This document shows positions 1 through 5,193 of a stretch of DNA of 7,828 nucleotides, in pieces. The position numbers were made by a program, and so were the translations under genes. Under the pieces are notes generated by a model that saw nothing but the letters and a program-made list of their open reading frames with translations, made no database searches and was not told where the DNA came from. The DNA comes from Candidatus Dormiibacterota bacterium (GTDB lineage: Bacteria > Chloroflexota > Dormibacteria > Aeolococcales > Bog-877). How positions within the stretch are numbered: position 1 is the stretch's first letter; every line of letters begins with the position of its first letter. Location of the stretch: contig PLDE01000250.1 in NCBI GenBank assembly GCA_003135035.1, forward strand, positions 1 through 7,828. The letters are read 5' to 3'.

Positions 1-42
1 CAACCACTTTTTGAGATCAAAATGGCGCAGACGACGACCTAG
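1..42 (+). CDS. Possible 3' end of an upstream gene
   Basis: Reading from base 1 gives 13 sense codons (QPLFEIKMAQTTT) and then TAG at 40-42. This could be the tail of a gene that begins before the window. Thirteen residues are too few to assign a family, and an open frame this short is expected by chance, so it is only a possibility. Confidence 0.2.
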   Translation, partial: QPLFEIKMAQTTT

Positions 43-214
43 CGCTCAGTAGGCCGCGCCGGCTTGAACGCCAAACTGAGTGCCCGCCGCCCCTCGAGCT
101 ACCAGCGACCGAGACCGCGCGTGGCTGCCCCGGCGTCTCCCTGCGAGACGCCAACCCTCATGCTGGAGTCCCAAGCGAGCGCAGGGGTCCCGGTCCAGCA
201 CCAGCGGGAGGGCA

Positions 215-234
215 CCACGCCACGCCACGCCACC
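215..234. repeat. 5-bp tandem repeat CCACG, nearly four copies
   Basis: CCACG occurs three times in a row, followed by CCACC. The run ends ten bases before the AAAGG ribosome-site-like sequence of the SnoaL-like gene, so it would lie in that gene's leader. It is a simple sequence with no evident function. Positions 43-255 otherwise hold no supported gene: open frames there are Arg/Pro/Ala-rich shadow-type translations. Confidence 0.5.
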
Positions 235-255
235 AGCCTGGGGAAAGGTACTGTC

Positions 256-639
256 ATGCATGCCCACGAAGCGCTGATCCGGGAGCGCTATCAAGCACTT
301 GCCGACCGCGACCTAGGTAAGTTGGCAGGCCTGCTCACCGACGACGTGAAGTGGCGAGTGCCAGGCAGCAATCCGCTAGCCGGTGAATACCACGGCCGCG
401 CGGAAGTCGTGGGATTCTTCCGTCGGCTGATCGACCTGACTGGCGGGACTTCCCACGTGGAACCGCTTGCCATCTTCGCCGACGAGAGTTGGGGTGTCGC
501 CGTGGAAGGTGGTTCAGCTGCCGGATTTGCCGACCGGCACGTAACGGTCTACCGATTCCGTGGCCACCGGATCGCCGAAGCGTCGTTCCACCCGGGCGAC
601 CAGTACACGCTAGACAGGTACTGGCGCAAGAGGAGCTGA
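256..639 (+). CDS. SnoaL-like / NTF2-fold (ketosteroid-isomerase-like) protein
   Basis: A 127-aa protein of the usual length for a stand-alone NTF2-like/SnoaL domain. An N-terminal helix (about residues 3-25, IRERYQALADRDL) leads into LLTDDVKWRVPGSNPLAG-type sequence with Trp33, followed by YHGRAEVVGFFRRL; this DDVxWxVPGxNPLAGxYxGR pattern is characteristic of SnoaL-like proteins. Strands follow (VAVEGGSAAG, RHVTVYRFRGHRIAEASFH), and the end DQYTLDRYW matches the common DQxxxDxFW-type terminus. The cone-shaped fold is shared by polyketide cyclases, isomerases and many uncharacterised small-ligand binders, so the reaction cannot be named. The frame stays open upstream to position 64, but the start at 256 is preferred: it has AAAGG at 244-248 with a 7-base spacer, and the upstream translation is low-complexity Arg/Pro/Ser. 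No signal peptide is seen, so it is probably cytosolic. It appears monocistronic: the cupin begins 393 bases later. Confidence 0.85.
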   Translation: MHAHEALIRERYQALADRDLGKLAGLLTDDVKWRVPGSNPLAGEYHGRAEVVGFFRRLIDLTGGTSHVEPLAIFADESWGVAVEGGSAAGFADRHVTVYRFRGHRIAEASFHPGDQYTLDRYWRKRS

Positions 640-755
640 TGCTAGGCGGGCTGACAGGCTGCGCCTCCGGTCATCCGCGCCCCTCGACCTCGATCTCGAC
701 ACTGATTAGCGCCGTCAACCAGGATTACCCAGAGTCGCCCCCAGTGAGGGTGGCC

Positions 756-788
756 TCAGCTTCACCCGGCACCGCCGGGGTGAGCTGA
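756..788. terminator. Imperfect GC-rich hairpin downstream of the SnoaL-like gene
   Basis: TCAGCT (756-761) pairs with AGCTGA (783-788), CACCC (763-767) with GGGTG (778-782), and GGC (768-770) with GCC (774-776) around an ACC loop. A single unpaired T762 and G777 interrupt about 14 pairs. It lies 117 bases after the SnoaL-like stop codon and has no T-run on either side, so it may be a non-canonical terminator or another RNA structure. Confidence 0.35.
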
Positions 789-790
789 CC

Positions 791-802
791 GCCAGCGCTG
801 GC
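791..802. repeat. Perfect 12-bp palindrome GCCAGCGCTGGC
   Basis: A perfect dyad located two bases after the 756-788 hairpin and 230 bases before the cupin start. It could be a binding site for a dimeric regulator or a small extruding element. Palindromes of this length are not rare in GC-rich DNA, so the functional claim is weak. Confidence 0.35.
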
Positions 803-867
803 ATTGTGGCGTGACTTGAGGGTGCAGCCGCAGCGCTCGATGCACTGGCCAGGGTTGAGCGCGCGCG

Positions 868-889
868 TCCGGAAGGGAATGCTTCCGGA
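868..889. repeat. Hairpin copy A (pairs with copy B at 1520-1541)
   Basis: Arms TCCGGAAG (868-875) and CTTCCGGA (882-889) form 8 pairs around the loop GGAATG. The 22-base element matches the one at 1520-1541 at 19 of 22 positions. Two of the three differences, at element positions 4 and 19, are opposite each other in the stem and keep pairing (G-C here, C-G there). The two copies flank the cupin gene. Confidence 0.6.
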
Positions 890-1032
890 GCACAATGGGC
901 TCATGCTGGGGGGCTGCCGCTCACCAGGGTGCCGAGCACAATGCCTCGCCGATAATGAACTAGCTGCCATCATCGACGGGTGATCGCACCGTGAAAATGG
1001 TGTCCGCCCGACTATCGCGAATTGGAGGTTCT

Positions 1033-1404
1033 ATGCCTGAGCAGGAGTACAGCATTCACTACGCAGCACTGTTTTCAGCCCTGCAAATGATTGACGTGCA
1101 GGAGTTGATAGGCAAGGTGGAAGATCCCTGGTATAACCAGACCTTGATCCAGGTCGGTGACGTCCTTGTGCGGCTTGGCGTTATGAAGGGCGAGTTCCAC
1201 TGGCACAAACATGACGAGCAGGACGTATTTTTCTTTGTTCTCGACGGGCTGTTCCGCGTTGAGTTGGCAGATAGGGAAGCCGTCGAGCTCGGCCCTCGAC
1301 AGGCCTTCTCTGTGCCCGCCGGCATGCTTCACCGGCCCGTTGTGCCGGTCCGGAGCGCGGTCTTGATGATCGAGAAGGCGGGAGTCGTTGCCACCGGGAA
1401 TTGA
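1033..1404 (+). CDS. Small single-domain cupin protein
   Basis: A 123-aa protein, the normal size for a single-domain cupin. Cupin motif 1 is visible as GEFHWHKHDEQDVFFFVLDG: the His cluster plus the acidic residue are the usual metal ligands. Motif 2 is LGPRQAFSVPAGMLHRPV, with the PxGxxH signature supplying the last His ligand. The N-terminal part (SIHYAALFSALQMIDVQELIGKV) resembles the leader helices of small cupins that accept the HWHxHxxxDExFxVLxG pattern. Such proteins bind a divalent metal and range from isomerases to dioxygenases and sugar-binding proteins; substrate is not predictable. The start at 1033 is chosen over the in-frame ATG at 991 because GGAGG (1024-1028) lies 4 bases ahead and the extra 14 residues are not cupin-like. 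It converges with the gene on the opposite strand ending at 1508, with stem-loops between them. Confidence 0.87.
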   Translation: MPEQEYSIHYAALFSALQMIDVQELIGKVEDPWYNQTLIQVGDVLVRLGVMKGEFHWHKHDEQDVFFFVLDGLFRVELADREAVELGPRQAFSVPAGMLHRPVVPVRSAVLMIEKAGVVATGN

Positions 1405-1452
1405 CTGACGCACTGGGGACGGTCCCGCCTCTAAGGCTGGCAGAGGACACTG

Positions 1453-1508
1453 GCGGCGGTCTATGGCGTCGAGGGTGCGAGTCCACCCGGTCTCGCCTCG
1501 ACCGCCGC
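1453..1508. terminator. Long multi-tier stem-loop between convergent genes
   Basis: Outer arms GCGGCGGT (1453-1460) and ACCGCCGC (1501-1508) are perfectly complementary. Further pairs are CGAGG (1470-1474) with CCTCG (1496-1500), and CGAG (1478-1481) with CTCG (1492-1495), with a one-sided 9-base bulge at 1461-1469. It begins 48 bases after the cupin stop codon and reaches the stop codon of the leftward gene, a fitting place for a two-way transcription barrier. No T-run follows. Confidence 0.4.
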
Positions 1509-1981
1509 TAAGGTCTCGGTCCCGAAGGGAATCCTTCGGGACTTGTAAGCCCACCGGGCCTTCGTCTCACAGCGGCGAGACGGTCGGACGTACGCCCAAG
1601 CGTTAGGAAATGTCCGCCTTCCGCTTTCCAATTCGAATAGGTTCGAGGGCTGAGGCTCAGGTTCCTCACCACCGAGCTGGCCGTCAGACCCGATTGGACC
1701 AGCAGACCAACAATGCGCAGGACATATTCGCGCTCGCTAGCCGAGGCACGGTTCGCCCGCCAATTGCGCTTCTTCGCGTCCAAGATGAAGATCAGGTCGT
1801 GCCGTTCCAACACCTGACTTGGCTGAGTGACACCGGGACCAAGGCCAGTGACGAGCTTGCCGCCGCGAGCCTGGCCCAGGATGACATGGAAGGCCTCGGC
1901 GGTGATGGGCTCCCCGGTGGTTCTGACGAAATGGCCCTCTCCAAGAGGAACTCCTTCCAGGAGCTCTTGCGGCTCCGACAT
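1508..1981 (-). CDS. Unrecognised protein with HTH-like C-terminal part
   Basis: A 157-aa protein that I do not recognise. Third codon positions on this strand are strongly G/C and the start has AGGAG with a 5-base spacer, which favours it over the opposite-strand reading. Residues 26-50 look like a compact strand/helix unit (ITAEAFHVILGQARGG), 60-75 contain HDLIFILDAKKRNW, and 85-122 contain REYVLRIVGLLVQSGLTASS followed by VVRNLSLSPRTYSNWKAEGG. The last part fits a helix-turn-helix of the GxxxxxVxxxLxLSxxTxxxW kind found in transposase OrfA and phage-type DNA-binding proteins. The last ~35 residues (Arg/Pro/Gly-rich) are encoded across hairpin copy B and look non-conserved. A six-codon ORF ending in TAG lies just upstream in the same frame, so the gene may once have been longer. 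A DNA-binding role is inference only. Confidence 0.55.
   Translation of the reverse strand: MSEPQELLEGVPLGEGHFVRTTGEPITAEAFHVILGQARGGKLVTGLGPGVTQPSQVLERHDLIFILDAKKRNWRANRASASEREYVLRIVGLLVQSGLTASSVVRNLSLSPRTYSNWKAEGGHFLTLGRTSDRLAAVRRRPGGLTSPEGFPSGPRP
1520..1541. repeat. Hairpin copy B (pairs with copy A at 868-889)
   Basis: Arms TCCCGAAGG (1520-1528) and CCTTCGGGA (1533-1541) form 9 perfect pairs around a GAAT loop. This tight stem would be very stable as RNA. It lies inside the last codons (about residues 147-154) of the leftward gene and 116 bases after the cupin stop. It may act as a terminator for the cupin transcript, but no T-run follows on either strand. Confidence 0.6.
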
Positions 1982-1996
1982 GGGCTCTCCTGTGGG

Positions 1997-2017
1997 CTAC
2001 CGACCAGACACGCTCAT
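1997..2017 (-). other. Six-codon leader ORF or nonsense-truncated N-terminus (MSVSGR*)
   Basis: On the minus strand an ATG at 2017 is preceded by a textbook GGAGG (2024-2028) with a 6-base spacer. The reading is MSVSGR and then TAG (1997-1999). The stop is followed after 15 bases by the ATG of the 1508-1981 gene, which is in the same frame and has its own AGGAG. Either this is a translated leader peptide coupled to the gene, or the gene originally started here and gained an amber codon at position 7. Confidence 0.4.
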
Positions 2018-2271
2018 GCTAGACCTCCGGCCGACTACTCGAAAGCCGCGCGGAGCCTGAGCATCTATACACCTGGTCCGGAAAGTAATGCTTTGGGATT
2101 CGGTACCTGACCATGGCTAGGCCGTCCCCCGGGGTAAGACGCTCCGGTCACTACCGTTACTCGGGCGGAGCCCCACCTCCTCGGCCATCGTGCCTTTGAT
2201 GGATAGCGTGGCGGGTGCAGATCACTGGAGCTGAGTCTCGCTCTTTCCGATGATGGCTATCTAAACGTCCC

Positions 2272-2281
2272 GCCCGCGGGC
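2272..2281. promoter_or_regulatory. 10-bp palindrome abutting the oxidoreductase ribosome site
   Basis: GCCCGCGGGC is a perfect dyad that ends directly before AGGAGGGG (2282-2289). It could be an operator or a small hairpin affecting ribosome access. The dyad is short and all G/C, so chance occurrence is plausible. Confidence 0.3.
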
Positions 2282-2293
2282 AGGAGGGGAGCG

Positions 2294-3207
2294 ATGGGTA
2301 CGAGTGTGGCTCTTGGGTTGGTGCTGCCGATGCAGGAACGGCCTAACGACGGTGCCAAGCCGACGTGGGCGGAGATCAGCTCCTGGGCTCGTCGCGGCGA
2401 GGAGCTGGGCGTCGACACGGTGTGGCTGGCAGACGAGATCTTGTGGCGAGTGCCCGAGTGGCCTGGCCCGCGTGGCTGGTGGGATTGCCTCACGATGACT
2501 GGGGCGATAGCGGCGAGCACCTCCAAGGTGCAGGTGGGGACGTGGGTGATGTCGGCTCTGCAGCACAACCCGGGAATGGTGGTCCGGGCTGCTGAGACGC
2601 TGGATGAGATCACGGGTGGACGCTTCGTGCTGGGGCTCGGTGCAGGTCACCGGGGAGGGGCCTGGCCTTCGGGTTTCCGGCCGATAAGACGGTGTCGCGC
2701 TACCTCGAGGCGCTGGAGATCATCGTGCCATTGTTGCGCGGTGCGTCAGACGTGACGCTCGACGGCAAGTTTCACCACACCACAGGTGCTGAGGTGCGCC
2801 CTCGTGGGCCTCGACCGAGCCGCGTACCGCTGATGATGGGCGGGCATTCGACGCGCACGATGACGTCGGCGGCCACGCATGTCGGCACGTGGAGTGACTT
2901 TGCCAGGTCGAGTAGCTTGCCCGATGCGTTCGCCGCGACGATCGAGCAGCTGGATCGGATCTGTGAGGGGATCGGGCGCGACGCGGCGACGATTGGCCGA
3001 TCAGTCGGTGCCTTCGTCGAGCCGGGTGACGCCAAGTCGGCCGAGGCGGCAGGGCTTGGTGTGGCAATCACGGGCTCGGTCCAGCAGATCACGGACACGA
3101 TCGCACACTTCGCCGAGGTTGGCGTAACGAGGGTGGAGATCATACCCTGGCCGCCCACGATCGACGCCCTCGAGCAGCTAGCACCCGTGTTCGCCAATAT
3201 TGCCTGA
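2294..3207 (+). pseudogene. LLM-class F420-dependent oxidoreductase, frameshifted
   Basis: Two overlapping frames together give one protein of about 304 aa, close to the usual 280-330 for luciferase-like, coenzyme F420- or FMN-dependent oxidoreductases. Part 1 (from 2294) shows ALGLVLPM, EELGVDTVWLAD, QVGTWVMSALQHNPGMVVRA and ETLDEITGGRFVLGLGAGH, the hallmark strands and helices of the TIM barrel. Part 2 continues in another frame with RGLAFGFPADKTVSRYLEAL, VPLMMGGHSTRTMTSAATHV and a C-terminal VTRVEIIPWPP. The GAGHxG...AFGFP junction falls in the G-rich run 2651-2661; loss of one base there explains the shift, leaving 914 instead of 915 bases. The start has AGGAGGGG with a 4-base spacer. As written, translation would leave the barrel incomplete, unless the shift is a sequencing error. 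The reduced substrate cannot be inferred. It is probably a single-gene unit, convergent with the ParA-like gene. Confidence 0.85.
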
Positions 3208-3537
3208 GCTTCGGCTTGAGTTCCTAACCTGCCGTGGATGGTCCGAAATGAAATCATCAGGGACCGGCGTGGGCAGATCCCTCGTGGACATGCTCAAGCG
3301 GTGCACCTCTCCGGGCCGCCGTTTTCAGCTCTCGAGAGTCCGAGACCCAGCCCGAATACAACGTGCATCGCGTGCCGAAGAGAGAATTGGTGACCTCGCT
3401 GGAGGTGGTCCGACAGGCGCGCCGTCTATAGGCGGTGCCGGACCGCCTGCTCCACGCCGAGGGGATCGAGCCCAGGCCGGGGGCACCAAGGCGGGTGCCT
3501 GTCAGCGAACGCCGGCCACGTAAGGGACAGCTACGGG
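3208..3537. other. 330-bp convergent intergenic region
   Basis: This lies between the oxidoreductase (+) and the ParA-like gene (-), so it should contain terminators. A short AGC-TTCG-GCT hairpin (3207-3216) overlaps the oxidoreductase stop codon, and a perfect 10-bp palindrome CTCTCGAGAG lies at 3329-3338. A 51-aa frame at 3238-3393 (+) ends in CIACRRENW, with a CxxC, but has no ribosome site and I do not call it a gene. No long T-run is present. Confidence 0.45.
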
Positions 3538-4326
3538 TCATGGCTGGGCTCTGCCGATGGCCGCCAGCCGCCGACGGAGTAGGTCGGCCAGGCTGGCGAT
3601 GGTGGCTGAGACTGACGCTACGGCCGGACCCCCCAGCTCCCACACGGGCACCCCGACGCCGATGGCTGCTGCCAGGGCGGCGTGCTCCGGGATGGGCTCC
3701 CCCACCAGCGGCGGACCCGACGGGCCGCGCAACTGGGCCAGCCGGTCGGCGCCCTCCCGGGTTCGTCCCGCCCGGTTGACAATCACCCCCAGGTCGGCCA
3801 GCTCCGGCCGGTAATGCTGGCGGACTACGGCCAGGGTCCGGGCCACGTCCTCCAGCGATGCCAGGCAGGGCAGCGATGGCTCGGTCACGGTCACGGCGCC
3901 GTCGGCCGCCACTAGCGCCGCCAGCACCAGCCGACCGAGGGGCGGGGGGCAGTCGACCACGGCCCAGCGGTAGCGGTCCGTGAGCCCCGCCAGCTCCCGG
4001 CTCAGGGTCCACTCTGCCTCCGGCCGTAGGTCATGCTCCGCATTGGCAAGGGCCAGTGCCGACGAGACCACATGCACCCCCCACTCAGTTGCGGGACGTA
4101 TGGCCGCCGCCATGGGCGATGCTCCAGCCCACACGTCCGCCAGGGTCGGCGGCTCCGCGTCGCCCCCGAGCAGTATCCGAGTGGCTGAAGCTTGGGGGTC
4201 CGCGTCGACCAGTAGGGCCGGCCAGGCCGCCGTCGACCACCTGGCGGCGATGTGGGCGGCTAGCGTGGTCTTGCCGACGCCGCCCTTCTGCGCCACCACG
4301 GCCAGCACCCGCACGGCCCGCACCAT
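3538..4326 (-). CDS. ParA/Soj-family deviant-Walker ATPase (orphan)
   Basis: A 262-aa protein, typical for chromosomal Soj/ParA proteins without an N-terminal DNA-binding domain. The deviant Walker A motif is KGGVGKTT (residues 14-21), with signature Lys14 and catalytic-loop Lys19. The A' motif is LLVDADPQASAT (38-49), and Walker B is WAVVDCPPPLG (111-121). Strands at 129-140 (DGAVTVTEPS) and 169-174 (LGVIVN) complete the fold. ParA ATPases dimerise on ATP, bind DNA non-specifically and position plasmids, chromosomes or protein assemblies, usually with a ParB-type partner. No ParB, ribbon-helix-helix protein or parS repeats are visible, so within this window it is an orphan and its cargo is unknown. 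The start ATG at 4326 puts the first strand directly ahead of Walker A as expected; no good ribosome site precedes it. A 20-bp palindrome lies 16 bases upstream, suggesting its own regulated promoter. Confidence 0.92.
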   Translation of the reverse strand: MVRAVRVLAVVAQKGGVGKTTLAAHIAARWSTAAWPALLVDADPQASATRILLGGDAEPPTLADVWAGASPMAAAIRPATEWGVHVVSSALALANAEHDLRPEAEWTLSRELAGLTDRYRWAVVDCPPPLGRLVLAALVAADGAVTVTEPSLPCLASLEDVARTLAVVRQHYRPELADLGVIVNRAGRTREGADRLAQLRGPSGPPLVGEPIPEHAALAAAIGVGVPVWELGGPAVASVSATIASLADLLRRRLAAIGRAQP

Positions 4327-4342
4327 ATCGGAGCCGGGCGGT

Positions 4343-4362
4343 CTGTATGGCTAGCTATACAG
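4343..4362. promoter_or_regulatory. Near-perfect 20-bp palindrome upstream of the ParA-like gene
   Basis: CTGTATGGCTAGCTATACAG reads as its own complement except at positions 7 and 14, which would be G-T pairs. The centre is GCTAGC with ATAC/GTAT half-sites. It stands out as an AT-containing site in GC-rich DNA, 16 bases before the start codon on the minus strand. This is where an operator for autorepression or a partner-protein site would be expected. ParA-type or small ribbon-helix-helix proteins often autoregulate, but the binding protein here is unknown. Confidence 0.5.
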
Positions 4363-4601
4363 GCCACCACCGTAGCGTCGCCCGCCGAGAGAGCTCGCCG
4401 CCGCAGCTCGTGACTGCAGGAGAGGCAGATCGGACCGGTCCTCACACCCATCCCACTGTCAGCGAGGTGGTGATGGATGCCTCCCAGCAGGGCTGTGGGC
4501 TGGCGCCTTACCTCAGCTGATCCACTCTCCTAGGCGGGAGCGCATGCGGCCTCCGATCCGCCCCAGGACAGCTCCTCAACTTCCAGTTCCAGGCGCCGGT
4601 C
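4363..4601. other. 239-bp spacer between RAM-domain and ParA-like genes
   Basis: There is no supported gene. A minus-strand frame starting at 4451 and containing two CxxC motifs was considered and rejected, because its second motif is a shadow of the ParA-like gene. A weak hairpin, CCCAGC with GCTG(T)GGG at 4483-4499, could end transcription of the upstream RAM-domain gene. Together with the palindrome at 4343-4362 this argues that the ParA-like gene is transcribed on its own. Confidence 0.4.
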
Positions 4602-4850
4602 CTACTCTACCGCCAGGCAGGTGATGGTGCGGACCACCCCGCTGACGCCCTGCAAGTGGTCCACGATCAGGGTGCCGATCCCCTGCACGTCATCGGCCTG
4701 AACCTGGGCCACGGCGTCGTACTCGCCGGTGATGGCGTCGACCTGGAGCACCCCGGCATCCTGGCGTATGCGGTGGACCACGTCCATCACCTGCCAGGCG
4801 CCAGCGTGGAGCGCATCTCCTCCTTCGTAGGGACTCGGCCAACAAGGCAC
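4602..4850 (-). CDS. Lrp/AsnC ligand-binding (RAM) domain protein, 5' end doubtful
   Basis: An 82-aa reading whose residues 22-82 match the stand-alone Lrp/AsnC C-terminal (RAM) domain. VMDVVHRIRQDAGVLQVDAI forms helix 1 and strand 2, TGEYD (41-45) is the conserved turn, DDVQGIGTLIVDHLQGVSGV is helix 2, and RTITCLAVE (74-82) is the usual end, close to RTxTCxVVx. Such domains bind amino acids or other small effectors and form dimers or larger rings; there is no helix-turn-helix, so no DNA binding is expected. The first strand (normally AYVLIxVxPGR) is missing. The GTG at 4850 lacks a ribosome site. An ATG at 4816 directly behind GGAGGAG reads MRSTLAPGR and then stops, and re-reading one G would give APGRVMDVVHRI, the expected family sequence. 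A one-base deletion near 4790 is therefore likely. It follows the 4858-5193 gene by 7 bases, suggesting co-transcription. Confidence 0.65.
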   Translation of the reverse strand: MPCWPSPYEGGDALHAGAWQVMDVVHRIRQDAGVLQVDAITGEYDAVAQVQADDVQGIGTLIVDHLQGVSGVVRTITCLAVE

Positions 4851-4872
4851 CGGTTATTCACCGGTTATCCAC
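4851..4872. repeat. 11-bp tandem repeat carrying two DnaA-box-like 9-mers
   Basis: CGGTTATTCAC and CGGTTATCCAC stand head to tail, differing at one base. Each copy yields a 9-mer, TTATTCACC (4854-4862) or TTATCCACC (4865-4873), matching the TTATNCACA DnaA-box consensus at 8 of 9 positions. The period is about one helical turn. It spans the stop codon of the 4858-5193 gene and the start region of the RAM-domain gene, and could equally be a small local duplication. Confidence 0.5.
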
Positions 4873-5193
4873 CGCCTCCTCCGCCGGTCCCGGCCCGAGT
4901 TCGTCGTCGGGGCCGCTCCCGGGCGCGGTGGCCAGGCTCACGGCGATGAGCACCGGCCGCTCAGCCACGCCTTTCGCCATGCCGCCCACGGCCGGATGAG
5001 GTGGCCCGGATATGAACTGAGCATGGAGGCTCGCGTCGGTCAGGATCAGATCGCAGCCTTCGGCCGCCTCGATCCACCCTGTACCAGGGACCGGGCCGGG
5101 TTGGTCGCGGAGCCGGCCCGGGCGTGCGGGGAGCAAGACATCACCCACCTGGGGCGACCGCTGCTCCGAAGCCGGGTTCCTCTCTTCCGCCAT
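4858..5193 (-). CDS. Hypothetical 111-aa protein
   Basis: I do not recognise this protein. Third positions are strongly G/C on this strand. The middle of the translation looks like folded protein: GWIEAAEGCDLILTDASLHA (about residues 39-58), then AVGGMAKGVAERPVLIAVSL (about 68-87), suggesting alternating strands and helices. The N-terminal 35 residues (Glu/Arg/Pro) and the last 20 (Gly/Pro/Glu/Asp) look disordered. The start at 5193 has only a weak AGGA four to five bases upstream. No signal peptide or membrane segment is seen. It ends 7 bases before the GTG of the RAM-domain gene, so the two may share a transcript. Its last codons fall within the 11-bp tandem repeat. A competing frame on the same strand (5046-5501) has Arg/Pro-rich shadow composition. 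The call is moderate. Confidence 0.5.
   Translation of the reverse strand: MAEERNPASEQRSPQVGDVLLPARPGRLRDQPGPVPGTGWIEAAEGCDLILTDASLHAQFISGPPHPAVGGMAKGVAERPVLIAVSLATAPGSGPDDELGPGPAEEAVDNR

Larger units (their letters stand above)
640..1032. other. 393-bp intergenic region rich in inverted repeats
   Basis: No convincing gene lies here. Open frames on both strands give compositionally random translations with many Cys, Ser and Arg. The region holds a large imperfect hairpin (756-788), a perfect 12-bp palindrome (791-802) and a tight hairpin (868-889), all listed separately. The cupin ribosome site GGAGG (1024-1028) closes it. It could be a 3' UTR, a promoter region, or remains of a mobile element; no terminal repeats or transposase fragments were recognised. 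Confidence 0.5.
1982..2293. other. 312-bp divergent intergenic region
   Basis: This separates the leftward gene at 1981 from the rightward oxidoreductase at 2294 and must hold both promoters. It contains the six-codon ORF at 1997-2017, the 10-bp palindrome at 2272-2281 and the oxidoreductase ribosome site AGGAGGGG (2282-2289). No confident -35/-10 pair could be assigned on either strand, and there is no convincing additional gene. Confidence 0.5.

Noticed and set aside
725..973. 82-aa minus-strand frame in the long spacer
   Set aside because: Ser/Arg/Pro/Cys-rich, no ribosome site, and it runs through two hairpins; more likely non-coding.
1471..1487. tRNA T-arm-like sequence GGGTGCGAGTCCACCC
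   Set aside because: The T-stem would pair poorly in tRNA register, the loop lacks TTC, and no anticodon or acceptor arms can be placed; it fits better inside the 1453-1508 stem-loop.
1610..2110. 166-aa plus-strand open frame
   Set aside because: It is antisense to the 1508-1981 gene, which has better third-position G/C use, a ribosome site and HTH-like sequence; the plus reading is Arg/Leu/Gln-rich without domain features.
3238..3393. 51-aa plus-strand frame ending with CIACRRENW
   Set aside because: No ribosome site, only one CxxC pair, and no recognisable fold; it lies in a convergent intergenic region.
3257..4012. 251-aa minus-strand open frame
   Set aside because: Gly/Pro/Arg/Ala-rich translation overlapping the ParA-like gene on the same strand in another frame; a high-GC shadow.
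4260..4451. Small minus-strand protein with two CxxC motifs, zinc-ribbon-like
   Set aside because: Its CGPCGC motif is the out-of-frame reading of the first ParA codons, it has no ribosome site, and the strong palindrome at 4343-4362 interrupts it.
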